DNA from: Hypericibacter adhaerens
GTDB taxonomy: Bacteria; Pseudomonadota; Alphaproteobacteria; Dongiales; Dongiaceae
Assembly (NCBI RefSeq): GCF_008728835.1
Contig: NZ_CP042582.1
Location: 4,142,217 to 4,206,216 of the forward strand
Direction of reading: 5' to 3'
Length of the DNA stretch: 64,000 nucleotides
Below the pieces are notes generated by a model that was not told the DNA's origin, did not search any database, and worked only from the letters and a program-made list of their open reading frames with translations. The position numbers were made by a program, and so were the translations under genes. Position 1 is the first letter of the stretch, and each line of letters starts with the position of its first letter. Shown piece by piece: positions 16,030-23,429 of the stretch.

Positions 16030-16384
16030 TGTATAGCCCTCGGGTACTCACGGCGCCGCTTTCCCCATAAGGGTTGCGGATGTCGCGCTCAGAGAACAGA
16101 TAAGCCGCTGTTCACGAGGTAATCGGCCTACCCTTCACAATGCGCATTGTGTCGGATAGCCCCGCGGTCCGAAGCACGTCCTTACGGCGTAGTGCCTCGC
16201 GGGCTGTAGCTTATCTAGCCGATTTGGCTGTGCGGGATCACAGGGTCGGCCAGGGCCACAGGACTATGGTCGCGGCTGTTGGCTGCGGACGTCAATATCC
16301 GCGTCATCTTCGACTCGGGATTATTTCTTCTGCGACTCGCGCCAGCGCAAGAATCGGCCGAGTCGCTGTCTAAGCGTTACCGGC
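16030..16384. other. Intergenic stretch left of the transposase gene
   Basis: No convincing gene is seen on either strand. G+C is lower than in the virion genes. It contains the 16-base palindrome at 16136-16151 and a second GCGCATTGT at 16025-16033. No terminal inverted repeat matching sequence on the other side of the transposase was found. Confidence 0.5.
16136..16151. promoter_or_regulatory. Perfect 16-base palindrome, possible operator
   Basis: CACAATGCGCATTGTG is a perfect inverted repeat in an otherwise non-coding stretch. A related half (GCGCATTGT) lies at 16025-16033 in front of the small membrane peptide. A dimeric DNA-binding protein could bind here. Confidence 0.4.
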
Positions 16385-17311
16385 TTAGTCAGCCCGCCGA
16401 TAGGTGAGGCGCTTACCCTCGATGCCTTTGAGCGCTTTCATCGCGCGCTCATCATCCTCGATGCCAAGCCCTGATCGCTCGTTGTAGCGGAAATCGAATT
16501 CAGCCAGATAACGCTTCAAGTGCTGCTGGCTGACATGGTGATAGGTGCCAGTGATGCCGCGCTTGAGGATCGAGAAGTAGTTCTCGACGGTGTTTGAGTG
16601 GGCGTCACCGCGAACATATTCGCCAGCGCCGTGATTGACCGTCTCGTGCTTCGCGAACTCTTTGCCCGGATGGTAATACTGGCCCGCTTCATCGGTCATC
16701 AGGAACGACTTGCGGTCGATCTGGGCCACGAGGATCGGGCGTAGGGTCTTGGCGTTGACCTCGGGGATATGATGCGAGCGGACGCGGCCTTCACGCTCGA
16801 CCAGAGACAGAACGATCTCTTTGCCCATGCCGCCGATGTTGGAGGCATTGCGCTTGGAGCGGTGCTTGTTCTTCTCCTTACCGCCGATATAGGTCTCGTC
16901 GGACTCGACCGTCTTGCCTTCACCACCCAGCGGGCCGGGCTTGGTCTCGCGCATGGCTTCGCGGAGACGGTGAGCCATGAACCAAGCGGACTTGTAGGTG
17001 ATGCCCAGCATACGGTGCAGCTGGTGAGCGCTGATGCCCTTCTTGCTGGCGGACATAAGATGGGAAGCCAGAACCCACTTATGCAGCGGGATATGGGAAC
17101 GCTCGAAAACAGTCCCGACCGTGACGGAGAACTTCTTGCGGCAGGAGCGGCAGTAATGGAGGCCCGGAGCGTGGCTCGTGCCTTCCATGCGATGGACGTT
17201 ATCCAGCTCGCCGCAATGAGGGCAGAACGCCCCATCGGGCCAGCGGATCGCCTCCAGATGGGCGCGGGCCGCGTCGTCGTCGTTATAGATGGGAAGAGTT
17301 AGGTCGGTCAT
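16385..17311 (-). CDS. IS1595-family (ISXO2-like) transposase
   Basis: The protein (308 aa from the ATG at 17311) has an N-terminal zinc ribbon (CPHCG ... YCRSC) followed by the DDE-type catalytic core: ESDETYIGG for the first Asp, LMTDEAGQYY for the second, and HSNTVENYFSILKRG for the C-terminal acidic/Asn block. Full length suggests it is intact. I could not find terminal inverted repeats around it, so it may be a lone transposase gene and not a complete insertion sequence. A TTG at 17332 would add seven residues. It reads in the same direction as the virion genes, 40 bp after an 85-aa gene. Confidence 0.85.
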   Translation of the reverse strand: MTDLTLPIYNDDDAARAHLEAIRWPDGAFCPHCGELDNVHRMEGTSHAPGLHYCRSCRKKFSVTVGTVFERSHIPLHKWVLASHLMSASKKGISAHQLHRMLGITYKSAWFMAHRLREAMRETKPGPLGGEGKTVESDETYIGGKEKNKHRSKRNASNIGGMGKEIVLSLVEREGRVRSHHIPEVNAKTLRPILVAQIDRKSFLMTDEAGQYYHPGKEFAKHETVNHGAGEYVRGDAHSNTVENYFSILKRGITGTYHHVSQQHLKRYLAEFDFRYNERSGLGIEDDERAMKALKGIEGKRLTYRRAD

Positions 17312-17351
17312 GATGGCACCGTCGGAATTCAATGTGTTGGCGCGCGAGATG

Positions 17352-17609
17352 TTAGGTCTTCAGAAACTGCGCCCGGAGTTGTTCGACTACCCCCAGAGCG
17401 CCCGCCAGATGCTCCGGGCGCGCCTTATGGCCGGCGGCTATGGCGAATCCCTCAAGTGTGTTCGCCGCACGGTCGAAGACGCTCTTCGCGAGGTGGTCAG
17501 GGAAATGTCCGGAGTTGCGGGCGGTGACAAAGAACTCGAAGAGAAGGGTTTGGAGGGCGAGCGTTTCGCCGGCCAGACTAGCGATTTCGCGACGGGTTTC
17601 TTCGTCCAT
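17352..17609 (-). CDS. Hypothetical protein, 85 aa
   Basis: A helical soluble protein (MDEETRREIASLAGETLALQ ... VVEQLRAQFLKT). I do not recognise the family. It has a good AAGGAGAT site five bases before the ATG and a clear sigma-70-type promoter upstream (TTGACG, 17 bases, CATATT). It lies directly upstream of the transposase gene and could be co-transcribed with it. Confidence 0.65.
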   Translation of the reverse strand: MDEETRREIASLAGETLALQTLLFEFFVTARNSGHFPDHLAKSVFDRAANTLEGFAIAAGHKARPEHLAGALGVVEQLRAQFLKT

Positions 17610-17628
17610 GACGTATCTCCTTGATCCC

Positions 17629-17657
17629 AATATGAGGATTCGGGAGTGTTCCGTCAA
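17629..17657 (-). promoter_or_regulatory. Promoter of the 85-aa gene
   Basis: On the - strand TTGACG (complement of 17652-17657) and CATATT (complement of 17629-17634) are separated by 17 bases, with the start codon 20 bases further on. The upstream part is shared with the element before 15132. Confidence 0.55.
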
Positions 17658-17670
17658 GTATATAATTGCC

Positions 17671-17698
17671 TGCGGGAGGGGGTAGGGGGAGGGGGTGC
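17671..17698. repeat. Family 1 repeat arm
   Basis: TGCGGGAGGGGGTAGGGGGA and following G's, the G-rich half of the dispersed palindromic family, next to the TTATATACTTGA element. Confidence 0.6.
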
Positions 17699-17807
17699 CC
17701 CGGACTCGTCCCCTCAAGCAAAGGCTGCGCCTATCGAAACCAGCCGTGACGAACGCAAGCCCCGAAGCGATAATCCCGCCTCGGGAACCAGGGGGAGATT
17801 CCTGCCC

Positions 17808-18221
17808 ATGCCCGTTCGCCTCTCGCGCCATCTACCGGCCTCAGCACTCCTGCTGGCGACACTTCTCGCCGCCTGCTCCGGCAACAAGCAGCAGGCGAGC
17901 CTGCCGCCCCAGCCTGCAGTTCCGGATATGTGCAAATCGAGCCGCCCGCCCGAGGAGCCGCCCTGCGCGATCGACGTCATCCTCCACGGCGCCTCGGCCT
18001 CCGACCGCCAGGCCTGCATCGCCGCGATGAACAGCTACCGGGCGAGCATCGAGGACTGGCGCGGCTGCCACACCGCGGTCCTGCAGAAGGCCCCCGACCT
18101 CTCCGACCACGACCGCACGGAGATGATCGCCAGCACCAACTACTACGCCGACTACGACCTCAAGAACGCCCAGGCCAACATCGCCTGCCTCAACAAGGGC
18201 CAGGCCTGCTCGCACTATTGA
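17808..18221 (+). CDS. Putative lipoprotein, 137 aa
   Basis: The signal sequence ends in LLAACSGN, a lipobox with the lipidated Cys at about residue 22, so the product should be anchored in the outer or inner membrane. The mature part has six further Cys residues (MCKSS, PPCAID, QACIAAM, RGCHTA, IACLN, QACSHY), likely paired, and an amphipathic NYYADYDLKNAQANIACLNKG segment. The function is unknown. GGGGGAG lies ten bases before the ATG. The gene opposes the virion genes and is probably a lysogenic-conversion (moron) gene. Confidence 0.7.
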   Translation: MPVRLSRHLPASALLLATLLAACSGNKQQASLPPQPAVPDMCKSSRPPEEPPCAIDVILHGASASDRQACIAAMNSYRASIEDWRGCHTAVLQKAPDLSDHDRTEMIASTNYYADYDLKNAQANIACLNKGQACSHY

Positions 18222-18232
18222 CGATATGGGCG

Positions 18233-18321
18233 GTTTCCTCTCCGCCCGCGTCAGCGGGGGGAAAGGGTTGCGAAGGGTTGGCGCGAGCACCGCTCGCGCT
18301 TGCCCGTAGCGGGGAGAGGTG
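18233..18321. repeat. Inverted-repeat intergenic element
   Basis: CCTCTCCGCCCGCGTCAGCG at the left pairs with CGTAGCGGGGAGAGG at the right; an inner GCGCGAGC...GCTCGCGC stem is also present. It resembles the element inside both copies of the 260-bp duplication. Confidence 0.6.
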
Positions 18322-18338
18322 GGAAGAAGTAGCACACA

Positions 18339-18611
18339 ATGTACCGCATCTATTTTGACGGCAACGATTCCGAGATCTACGAAGGCGAATTCTGTTTCTC
18401 GCTCTGCGTTCTGGGATCGTTGGAAAGCATAGCGCCCATCGCGGACAAGCTTTCCGAGGGAATGCGGGTCGTCATCTACCAGACCGGCGAGCTCGAGATG
18501 GAGACCACCCTGAAGTTCAATCGCGAGCATGGCTACTGGCTGGCCCGGCCGATCGAGGGCACACACAAATACTATCCGGAAGGGCTTGGCGAAGGCTCCG
18601 ACCAGAATTAA
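18339..18611 (+). CDS. Hypothetical protein, 90 aa
   Basis: A small acidic soluble protein (MYRIYFDGNDSEIYEGEFCF, then GMRVVIYQTGELEMETTLKFN). The alternation of charged and hydrophobic residues suggests one small beta domain. I do not recognise it. The gene overlaps the end of the convergent 75-aa phage gene by four bases and has lower G+C than the portal gene, which fits an accessory insertion. Confidence 0.6.
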   Translation: MYRIYFDGNDSEIYEGEFCFSLCVLGSLESIAPIADKLSEGMRVVIYQTGELEMETTLKFNREHGYWLARPIEGTHKYYPEGLGEGSDQN

Positions 18612-18835
18612 GCCGTCGAGCCGGCCTTCTCCTTCCGCGCATCCCCCGCAAACCCCTTGAGCCGCGCCCTGAGCCGCATCAGCGCGCCCATATCGTGCCA
18701 GCAGGCCTCGCGCTTCTCGGCATCGATCGCCGAGCGCCACTCCGACAGGATGTCGCGCTCGATCGTCTCGAACGCTTCGCGCACATCCTGATCGTCCAGC
18801 AGCGCGGCCACCCGCTTTGCCCGATCCAGGTTCAT
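18608..18835 (-). CDS. Small phage protein, 75 aa
   Basis: A helical protein (DDQDVREAFETIERDILSEW, RLRARLKGFAGDARK). The gene lies immediately after the portal gene with a four-base ATGA overlap, which implies translational coupling. Similar small helical proteins often follow portal genes in podovirus-like prophages; the role is not known. Confidence 0.7.
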   Translation of the reverse strand: MNLDRAKRVAALLDDQDVREAFETIERDILSEWRSAIDAEKREACWHDMGALMRLRARLKGFAGDARKEKAGSTA

Positions 18836-20973
18836 CGCGGCGCCCTTAGCTCGCCATCGCCGGTGCCGAGCGCCACCTTGGCCGCCTCGAGCCCGGCCTC
18901 TGCCGCCAGCTCCGCCGTCTTGCGCTCATGCTCGAGCCCGGCGCGGACCCCTGCCAGTTCCGCCGCGGCGGCCGCCTTCTGCCGGTCGATCTCGATCTGC
19001 GCGGCGGCGCGCTGCCTGGCGATCGCGATCTCGGCCTCGGCCTTCATCGCCGCCACCTGCATGTCGGCTTGCGCGCGGGCCTGCTGGAGCTGCATCTCTG
19101 CATTCACCTTGGCCTGCTCGAGCTGCAACTGTGCCTGCGCCGCCAGCAGCCGCGGATCGGGCGCCGGCGGCGCCTCCGGCTTCGATGCCTGAGGAGGTGC
19201 GGCGGCGGGGTCCGCGAAGAACAGCTCCGGCGCCTTCAGCCCCGCATTCTCCACCAGCCGCGACAGCGTGTTGTGGATGTGATGAAGGTCGACGAGGGGT
19301 CCTTGGACCCCGCCTTGAAATTGTATCGCCTGGACCTGCAGCGCCAGGATCTGCTGCAGATGGGCCAGGATCTGGTCCCTGTTGCCGCTCCCGATCCCGA
19401 CCGTCGGCGTGAAATCCATCTGGTCCGACCATTCGCGCGGATCCATCGGGACCCAGCGGTTGCGCAGCCGGACGGTCTTGGCCTTGTCCTGATACTTGCA
19501 GACCAGCTCCAGCGTCTTCTTGAAGGCGCGCTTGAGGCCGCTCTCGGCGAAGACCCGCGCGACCAGCGCCAGGCGCTCCTGCGCCAGGTTGGTGATCGCA
19601 TTGACTCCGGTCGCCGTCTTGCCGAGCGCGTCGGCATCGAGCCCCTGCGACAGGCGCGACACGCCGGTGCGCATCTCCTTCGCCTGGTCGATATATTCCA
19701 TCACGCCGAGCGAGGCGCCCGCCGTGAAGGGCACGGTGATCGGCATGATATGGTTGCCGACCGGCCCCGCCTGGTCCTCCACCCGCACCACGCCGCCGAT
19801 CTCGCGGTCGAGCGCATCGCCCAGATTGACCCGCTCGGTGACGCCGAGCCCCGGATTGTTGGTCAGATAGAGATTGTCCAGCACCTGGCGCATCAGCGCC
19901 GTCTTCACTTCCTGGATGTCGCCGACCTTGTCGTCGAGGCTCTCGCCGACCAGCTTGTGCGGCGTCGGGAACGGCGTCCAGGTACAGAAGGGATGGCCGT
20001 CCACCTCCTCGTCGAACAGGATCTCGACGCCCGAGGTCGGCCCCGCGACCGTGATCTTGCGCCATTCGGCGATCCCGTCCTCGTCCGCATCGACCTTGAG
20101 ATAGCACTCCGCCACCCAGACCGAGCGCATGGCCGGGTCGAGGCTCGCCTCGTGATCGCTCGCGCCGTCATCCTGGTCGGGATGGCGTCGCGCCGCCTTC
20201 TCGCTGTCGAGATCGTCGTCGCCCGGCGAGAGCGCCAGGGCCTTGGCCTTCGGCACGCCCATCTCGATGAGATCGGAAACGGTCTTTCGACAGCGATGAA
20301 AGGCGAACGCCATCTCCTCGTCGCAAGCCGCGCGCGGGTCGCAGCCGAAATCCTCGGGCGGGATGGCGGCGATCCGCACGCATCCTTCCGCCTCGACCCG
20401 GTCGATCGCCAGGTCATGGACCGTGAGTGTGACCGGTTGCCCCGAGACCGGATCGATGACGGTCTCCGGCCGTTCCTCATGCCGGACGATCCGGTCGTCG
20501 TCACCAAGGGCCAGCGCACCGAGCTCCTCTTCCGTCAGGCCGCGATAGCTCTCGCGCTGGCGCCGTTGGCTCCGATCCCACCAGACCTTGATCACGCCGA
20601 GGCGCTGCAGCAGCCCGTCCTTCAGCCAGTGATGCAGGATCATCGGGCCGTTGTTCTGGCTCGACCAGATCCAGTTGACATAGTCGGTCGCCTGCGCCGC
20701 GGCGGCCTCGTCCTCGGGGCCTTGCGGCTGGAACTGCCCGATCCGCTCGGCACCGGCGAAGATCTTCATGAGCTGCGGCATCACGGAATCGACGGCTTCC
20801 GCCACGTCGCGCCAGACCACCTGCGAATGGCCCTCGCGCTCACGCCCGTCCGGCTCGCCGCGATAGCGCCGCAACGCCTCGATCCGCGCGCCCTTGAGCG
20901 CGCTCGATTCCTGCCCCAGCGCCTCGCTCAGCCGCGCCTGGATGATCGATTGCAATGCGCGATCGGAGAGCAT
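18832..20973 (-). CDS. Phage portal protein, 713 aa
   Basis: A large portal of the P22/SU10-like type. It forms the dodecameric ring at one head vertex through which DNA is packaged and ejected. The N-terminal YRGEPDGREREGHSQVVWRDVAEAVDSVMPQLMKIF is the typical start, followed by PEDFGCDPRA, VGESLDDKVGDIQEVKTALMRQVLDN and GLDADALGKTATGVNAI, the last being a very common portal motif. The final 130 residues are Ala/Gln/Glu-rich coiled coil, as in the barrel-like extension of large portals. The ATG at 20973 is chosen; a longer frame to 21042 begins inside an intergenic palindrome. It follows the small sunset-domain region in the leftward order. Confidence 0.9.
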   Translation of the reverse strand: MLSDRALQSIIQARLSEALGQESSALKGARIEALRRYRGEPDGREREGHSQVVWRDVAEAVDSVMPQLMKIFAGAERIGQFQPQGPEDEAAAAQATDYVNWIWSSQNNGPMILHHWLKDGLLQRLGVIKVWWDRSQRRQRESYRGLTEEELGALALGDDDRIVRHEERPETVIDPVSGQPVTLTVHDLAIDRVEAEGCVRIAAIPPEDFGCDPRAACDEEMAFAFHRCRKTVSDLIEMGVPKAKALALSPGDDDLDSEKAARRHPDQDDGASDHEASLDPAMRSVWVAECYLKVDADEDGIAEWRKITVAGPTSGVEILFDEEVDGHPFCTWTPFPTPHKLVGESLDDKVGDIQEVKTALMRQVLDNLYLTNNPGLGVTERVNLGDALDREIGGVVRVEDQAGPVGNHIMPITVPFTAGASLGVMEYIDQAKEMRTGVSRLSQGLDADALGKTATGVNAITNLAQERLALVARVFAESGLKRAFKKTLELVCKYQDKAKTVRLRNRWVPMDPREWSDQMDFTPTVGIGSGNRDQILAHLQQILALQVQAIQFQGGVQGPLVDLHHIHNTLSRLVENAGLKAPELFFADPAAAPPQASKPEAPPAPDPRLLAAQAQLQLEQAKVNAEMQLQQARAQADMQVAAMKAEAEIAIARQRAAAQIEIDRQKAAAAAELAGVRAGLEHERKTAELAAEAGLEAAKVALGTGDGELRAPR

Positions 20974-21014
20974 GGGCCTCGCTCGAATGAAACTGTTACC
21001 GGAACAAGCTTTAT

Positions 21015-21038
21015 TCCCCTTTCCCTCGAGGGAGGGGC
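21015..21038. repeat. Short palindromic repeat, family 1
   Basis: CCCCTTTCCCTCGAGGGAGGGG upstream of the portal start. Confidence 0.55.
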
Positions 21039-21178
21039 ACATACTCGCTGCGAACCAGAATTGTTAGGTGGAAAGACAACGCCTGCTCATTCCATCCAAG
21101 AAACAAAGGCGAATTTTAGACAATAGATCGGACGCGGCTCTTTCTGCTTTCTTTACCTCGGGGCGTTAGTATTCCGTC

Positions 21179-21517
21179 ATGCGCCGCCACACAGGAAAGC
21201 CACGCTATTTCGGGGCTTCAAAGCCGCGCCGCGAATCGCGACCTTGGGTTCATCTTGCCTTCGCAGTCGCGATCGGTTCCGTGCTGGGCTTTACCGTGCC
21301 GGAATGGAGCCCCCTGCTTCGCGATACCGCGGATGCCGCCGGCTTCTCAAGCCAGTGCAACATCAAGGGTAACATCAGCTTCTCGGGTGAGCGCATCTAT
21401 CATGTACCCGGCGGAGAGTTCTACGACGTGACGAGAATCAGCCTCTTCAAAGGTGAGCGCTGGTTCTGTACCGAGGCCGAAGCACAAGCAGCGGGATGGC
21501 GAAGATCCCTTCAATGA
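21179..21517 (+). CDS. Membrane-anchored 'sunset'-type small protein, 112 aa
   Basis: An N-terminal membrane helix (HLAFAVAIGSVLGFTV, about residues 25-40) is followed by a compact Cys-containing domain: CNIKGNISFSGERIYHVPGG, then YDVTRI, then GERWFCTEAEAQAAGWR. This C-terminal motif is shared with small domains found alone or at the end of thermonuclease-like proteins. The biochemical role is unknown. It opposes the virion genes between the portal and the 100-aa gene and is an accessory gene. Confidence 0.7.
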   Translation: MRRHTGKPRYFGASKPRRESRPWVHLAFAVAIGSVLGFTVPEWSPLLRDTADAAGFSSQCNIKGNISFSGERIYHVPGGEFYDVTRISLFKGERWFCTEAEAQAAGWRRSLQ

Positions 21518-21633
21518 CCCCGTCCTTACCGGCTTCTGATCCCGACGGACGTCGACGGCTGAAGTGGGCGCCTGCTGTCGGGGAAACGGGGTAGAAGAAG
21601 ACAAAGAGGGCGCGGCTGTTTTCCGAGATTGAA

Positions 21634-21936
21634 TCACCGTCTGCGCGTGCCCCTTCGAGCATCGCGCCTCGTATCGCCCGCCTTCGTCGCATTCTCGATC
21701 GGCGGCACTGCTTCGCACTCGATTGTCGCCGTATCAACACCCAGCACCGCGACACGCCCCGTCGCCTGCCCCGGGTCATAGCCCGAGAGCCGTTCCAGCT
21801 CGGCCCCATGCGCTGCCAGCGCCTTCGCCGCGGCTTCGTCGCCGCTCTCGGCCTCGACGATCACCGCGCGGCTGCAAGCCCGCATCCGCCCCGCCTCGTC
21901 CCGCTCGAAATAACCCAGCGTCACCTGTTGCCGCAT
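21634..21936 (-). CDS. Phage hypothetical protein, 100 aa
   Basis: Begins MRQQVTLGYFERDEAGRMRA, then VIVEAESGDEAAAKALAAHG, and ends in a basic tail. It is probably a small structural or regulatory protein of the packaging/portal block; the function is unknown. Its first 20 codons and upstream DNA belong to one copy of the direct duplication that flanks the ubiquitin-like cassette; the other copy (25252-25312) is broken. In the ancestral order it followed the large terminase gene. Confidence 0.65.
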   Translation of the reverse strand: MRQQVTLGYFERDEAGRMRACSRAVIVEAESGDEAAAKALAAHGAELERLSGYDPGQATGRVAVLGVDTATIECEAVPPIENATKAGDTRRDARRGTRRR

Positions 21937-22135
21937 CGCGATCCTCGCTTGTTTTCTTTCCTCTCCGCCCGCGCCTGTCCTCCGAAGCCTTGGCGCAGGA
22001 GGAATGGCGGGGAAGAGGAAAGGAAATGATCTAAACCACCCAGCCCTTATCCCGCTTCGGCAGCGTTCGTGCGCCGTCGCGCAACTGCGCCAAGCTCACC
22101 GCGAGATAGTGACAGGCGGCCCCCAGTCATGGTCG
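21876..22135. repeat. Direct duplication flanking the Ubl cassette, left copy
   Basis: About 260 bp matching 25251-25510 with many substitutions and small gaps. It holds the intact start of the 100-aa gene, the inverted-repeat element around TGTCCTCCGAAGCCTTGGCG, and the last about 30 codons of the large terminase. Confidence 0.85.
22031..22125 (-). pseudogene. Remnant of large terminase 3' end
   Basis: On the - strand the DNA reads YLAVSLAQLRDGARTLPKRD then KGWVV and a stop. This matches the C-terminus of the intact terminase at 25401 (YLAVGLAQLRDGARTLPKRD, KGWVV). The rest of the gene is missing. It marks the original junction of terminase and the 100-aa gene. Confidence 0.85.
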
Positions 22136-22168
22136 ATGATCAGTGGATCGAAAGCGGTGACACCACGA

Positions 22169-23059
22169 CTAGTCGCCAGCACCAATCAACACCTTCGTTC
22201 TAGCCTTAGCGTCCGCCCGCCTCGCCTCGATCTCGTCGCGATTTTCTAGGAATATTTGCTTTCGTTCCGGCGATATTCCGTCCAAGTCCAAGTCGAGATT
22301 GAATGTTCTTATGGCGTAATAGGACAGCGCGATCCGAACTGGCAAAGCCAACATGCCATCCCTCATTCCGTAGTCGAATGCAATCGCGTCTTGCTCGTGC
22401 TTTGGAAGCTTTGGATGAGGAACGATTTTCAATTCGACCTGATCGTGCCACTCAACGTCTTTCATCGAATTGCTGTCAAATGGCTCCGTCGGCCCGGCTG
22501 AAATTATCCTCGACAGCACGAAGTCTCGAAATTCTCCTCGATCTAGGCACCAGGCGCGCGCGTGCCAACGAAACCCATCAAAGGCCAAAGCATGTGGCGC
22601 TATCTTTCGCTTCCGCTTGCTGGTGAGAGATTGATACTCAACGCTGATACAACGCAGCTCTCTGATTGTCGCCAGGATCTGACGAAGAACATCTGGTGCC
22701 ACTGTTCGCAACGCTGGCAGAACAGCCGCTGGTGGTGGGCTGCCGAACCACGTATCGCGCGCCGCCAATACGCTCGTCTGTATGGCATTTAGCTGGGCCA
22801 AATACTTGTCGGCCGACAAGGCGAGGAATTTTGCCTGAAACTTTGCTGTTGGCAGAAACGCCCGCTCGGCCGGGTCATACTCAATATTTCCGGGTGCCGC
22901 GGCTTCATAGGCTCGGAGATCGGCGGACGCTTGGGCCGCTGAGATCTCAAACCGCTCTTCAAGGTCATACCGGTTGATCCGGCCCTGCCAAAACACTCGC
23001 CACTCGATCAGCTCAAATCGGCGTGCGAGCTCCCATCGAACGTCAGTTCGGTTATCCAT
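22169..23059 (-). CDS. WYL-domain transcriptional regulator, CapW/BrxR-like (296 aa)
   Basis: Residues about 1-75 form a winged helix (RWELARRFELIEWRVFWQG, then RYDLEERFEISAAQASADLR), residues about 80-135 a linker, and residues about 136-190 a WYL domain (ISVEYQSLTS, then PHALAFDGFRWHARAWCLD and FRDFVLSRI). The C-terminal part (to 296) fits the WCX dimer extension. This is the layout of CapW and BrxR, which repress defence operons until a ligand is sensed. It is divergent from the ubiquitin-like operon, with operator-like palindromes between them, so it most likely controls that operon and itself. Its G+C is lower than that of the phage genes. Confidence 0.85.
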   Translation of the reverse strand: MDNRTDVRWELARRFELIEWRVFWQGRINRYDLEERFEISAAQASADLRAYEAAAPGNIEYDPAERAFLPTAKFQAKFLALSADKYLAQLNAIQTSVLAARDTWFGSPPPAAVLPALRTVAPDVLRQILATIRELRCISVEYQSLTSKRKRKIAPHALAFDGFRWHARAWCLDRGEFRDFVLSRIISAGPTEPFDSNSMKDVEWHDQVELKIVPHPKLPKHEQDAIAFDYGMRDGMLALPVRIALSYYAIRTFNLDLDLDGISPERKQIFLENRDEIEARRADAKARTKVLIGAGD

Positions 23060-23073
23060 CGGAATTTAGCCCC

Positions 23074-23101
23074 TTGACCTGTCGGTTTTCTGATCTATAT
23101 G
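23074..23101 (+). promoter_or_regulatory. Promoter of the Ubl operon
   Basis: TTGACC at 23074-23079 and TATATG at 23096-23101, with 16 bases between them (ATATGT at 23097 gives 17). The -10 region overlaps the palindrome at 23098-23112. Confidence 0.5.
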
Positions 23102-23112
23102 TAGTCTACATA
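23098..23112. promoter_or_regulatory. Operator-like palindrome over the -10 region
   Basis: TATGTAGTCTACATA is a perfect inverted repeat with seven-base arms around one base. Its position over the -10 box of the rightward operon and upstream of the divergent WYL gene makes it the best candidate binding site for the WYL regulator. Confidence 0.6.
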
Positions 23113-23121
23113 CTGACGATT

Positions 23122-23140
23122 CGGCGTGACAATCACGCCG
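23122..23140. promoter_or_regulatory. Second inverted repeat in the operon leader
   Basis: CGGCGTGA and TCACGCCG around CAA form a perfect eight-base-arm repeat between the promoter and the ribosome binding site. It could be a second operator or an RNA hairpin in the 5' leader. Confidence 0.5.
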
Positions 23141-23173
23141 CTCCGAATCCTAACCAATTGAGGGAAAAAGAAA

Positions 23174-23428
23174 ATGAGTCACTCTCCACACGGCCACCAG
23201 CATCCCCCTGAGCACGAGGTTCCCATCCTCGTCGACGGGCACCCCCGCAAGGTACGCCGCGGCCCCTGGATCGTGAAGGACCTTAAGGCTGCTGTCGGCG
23301 TCGACCCCGCCAAGGTTCTGGCCGAGATTACCCCCCAGGGCCTGAAGGACTTGGCCGACACCGCGACCATCGAGATCCACGAGGGATTGCGCTTCATGAG
23401 CCACGCCCGCAGCGGGGGAGCGAGCTGA
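23174..23428 (+). CDS. Ubiquitin-like protein (multiubiquitin-type single domain, 84 aa)
   Basis: After a His/Pro-rich start (residues 1-14), residues 15-80 fit one beta-grasp domain of the bacterial multiubiquitin type: VPILVDGHPRKVRRGPWIVK, then DLKAAVGVDP, then TIEIHEGLRF. The C-terminus is G81-G82-A83-S84, a diglycine with two extra residues that a JAB protease would have to remove before E1 activation. The probable role is as the modifier conjugated to target proteins by the E2-like and E1 partners encoded next. GAGGG lies about nine bases before the ATG. One base separates its stop from the next start. Confidence 0.8.
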   Translation: MSHSPHGHQHPPEHEVPILVDGHPRKVRRGPWIVKDLKAAVGVDPAKVLAEITPQGLKDLADTATIEIHEGLRFMSHARSGGAS

Positions 23429-23429
23429 C

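Noticed and set aside
16140-16373. 77-codon open frame on the + strand near the transposase
   Set aside because: Starts inside the palindrome, has no ribosome binding site and no recognisable pattern.
16385-17351. A complete insertion sequence with terminal inverted repeats around the IS1595-type transposase
   Set aside because: I could not find matching ends or a target duplication on the two sides, so only the transposase gene is reported.
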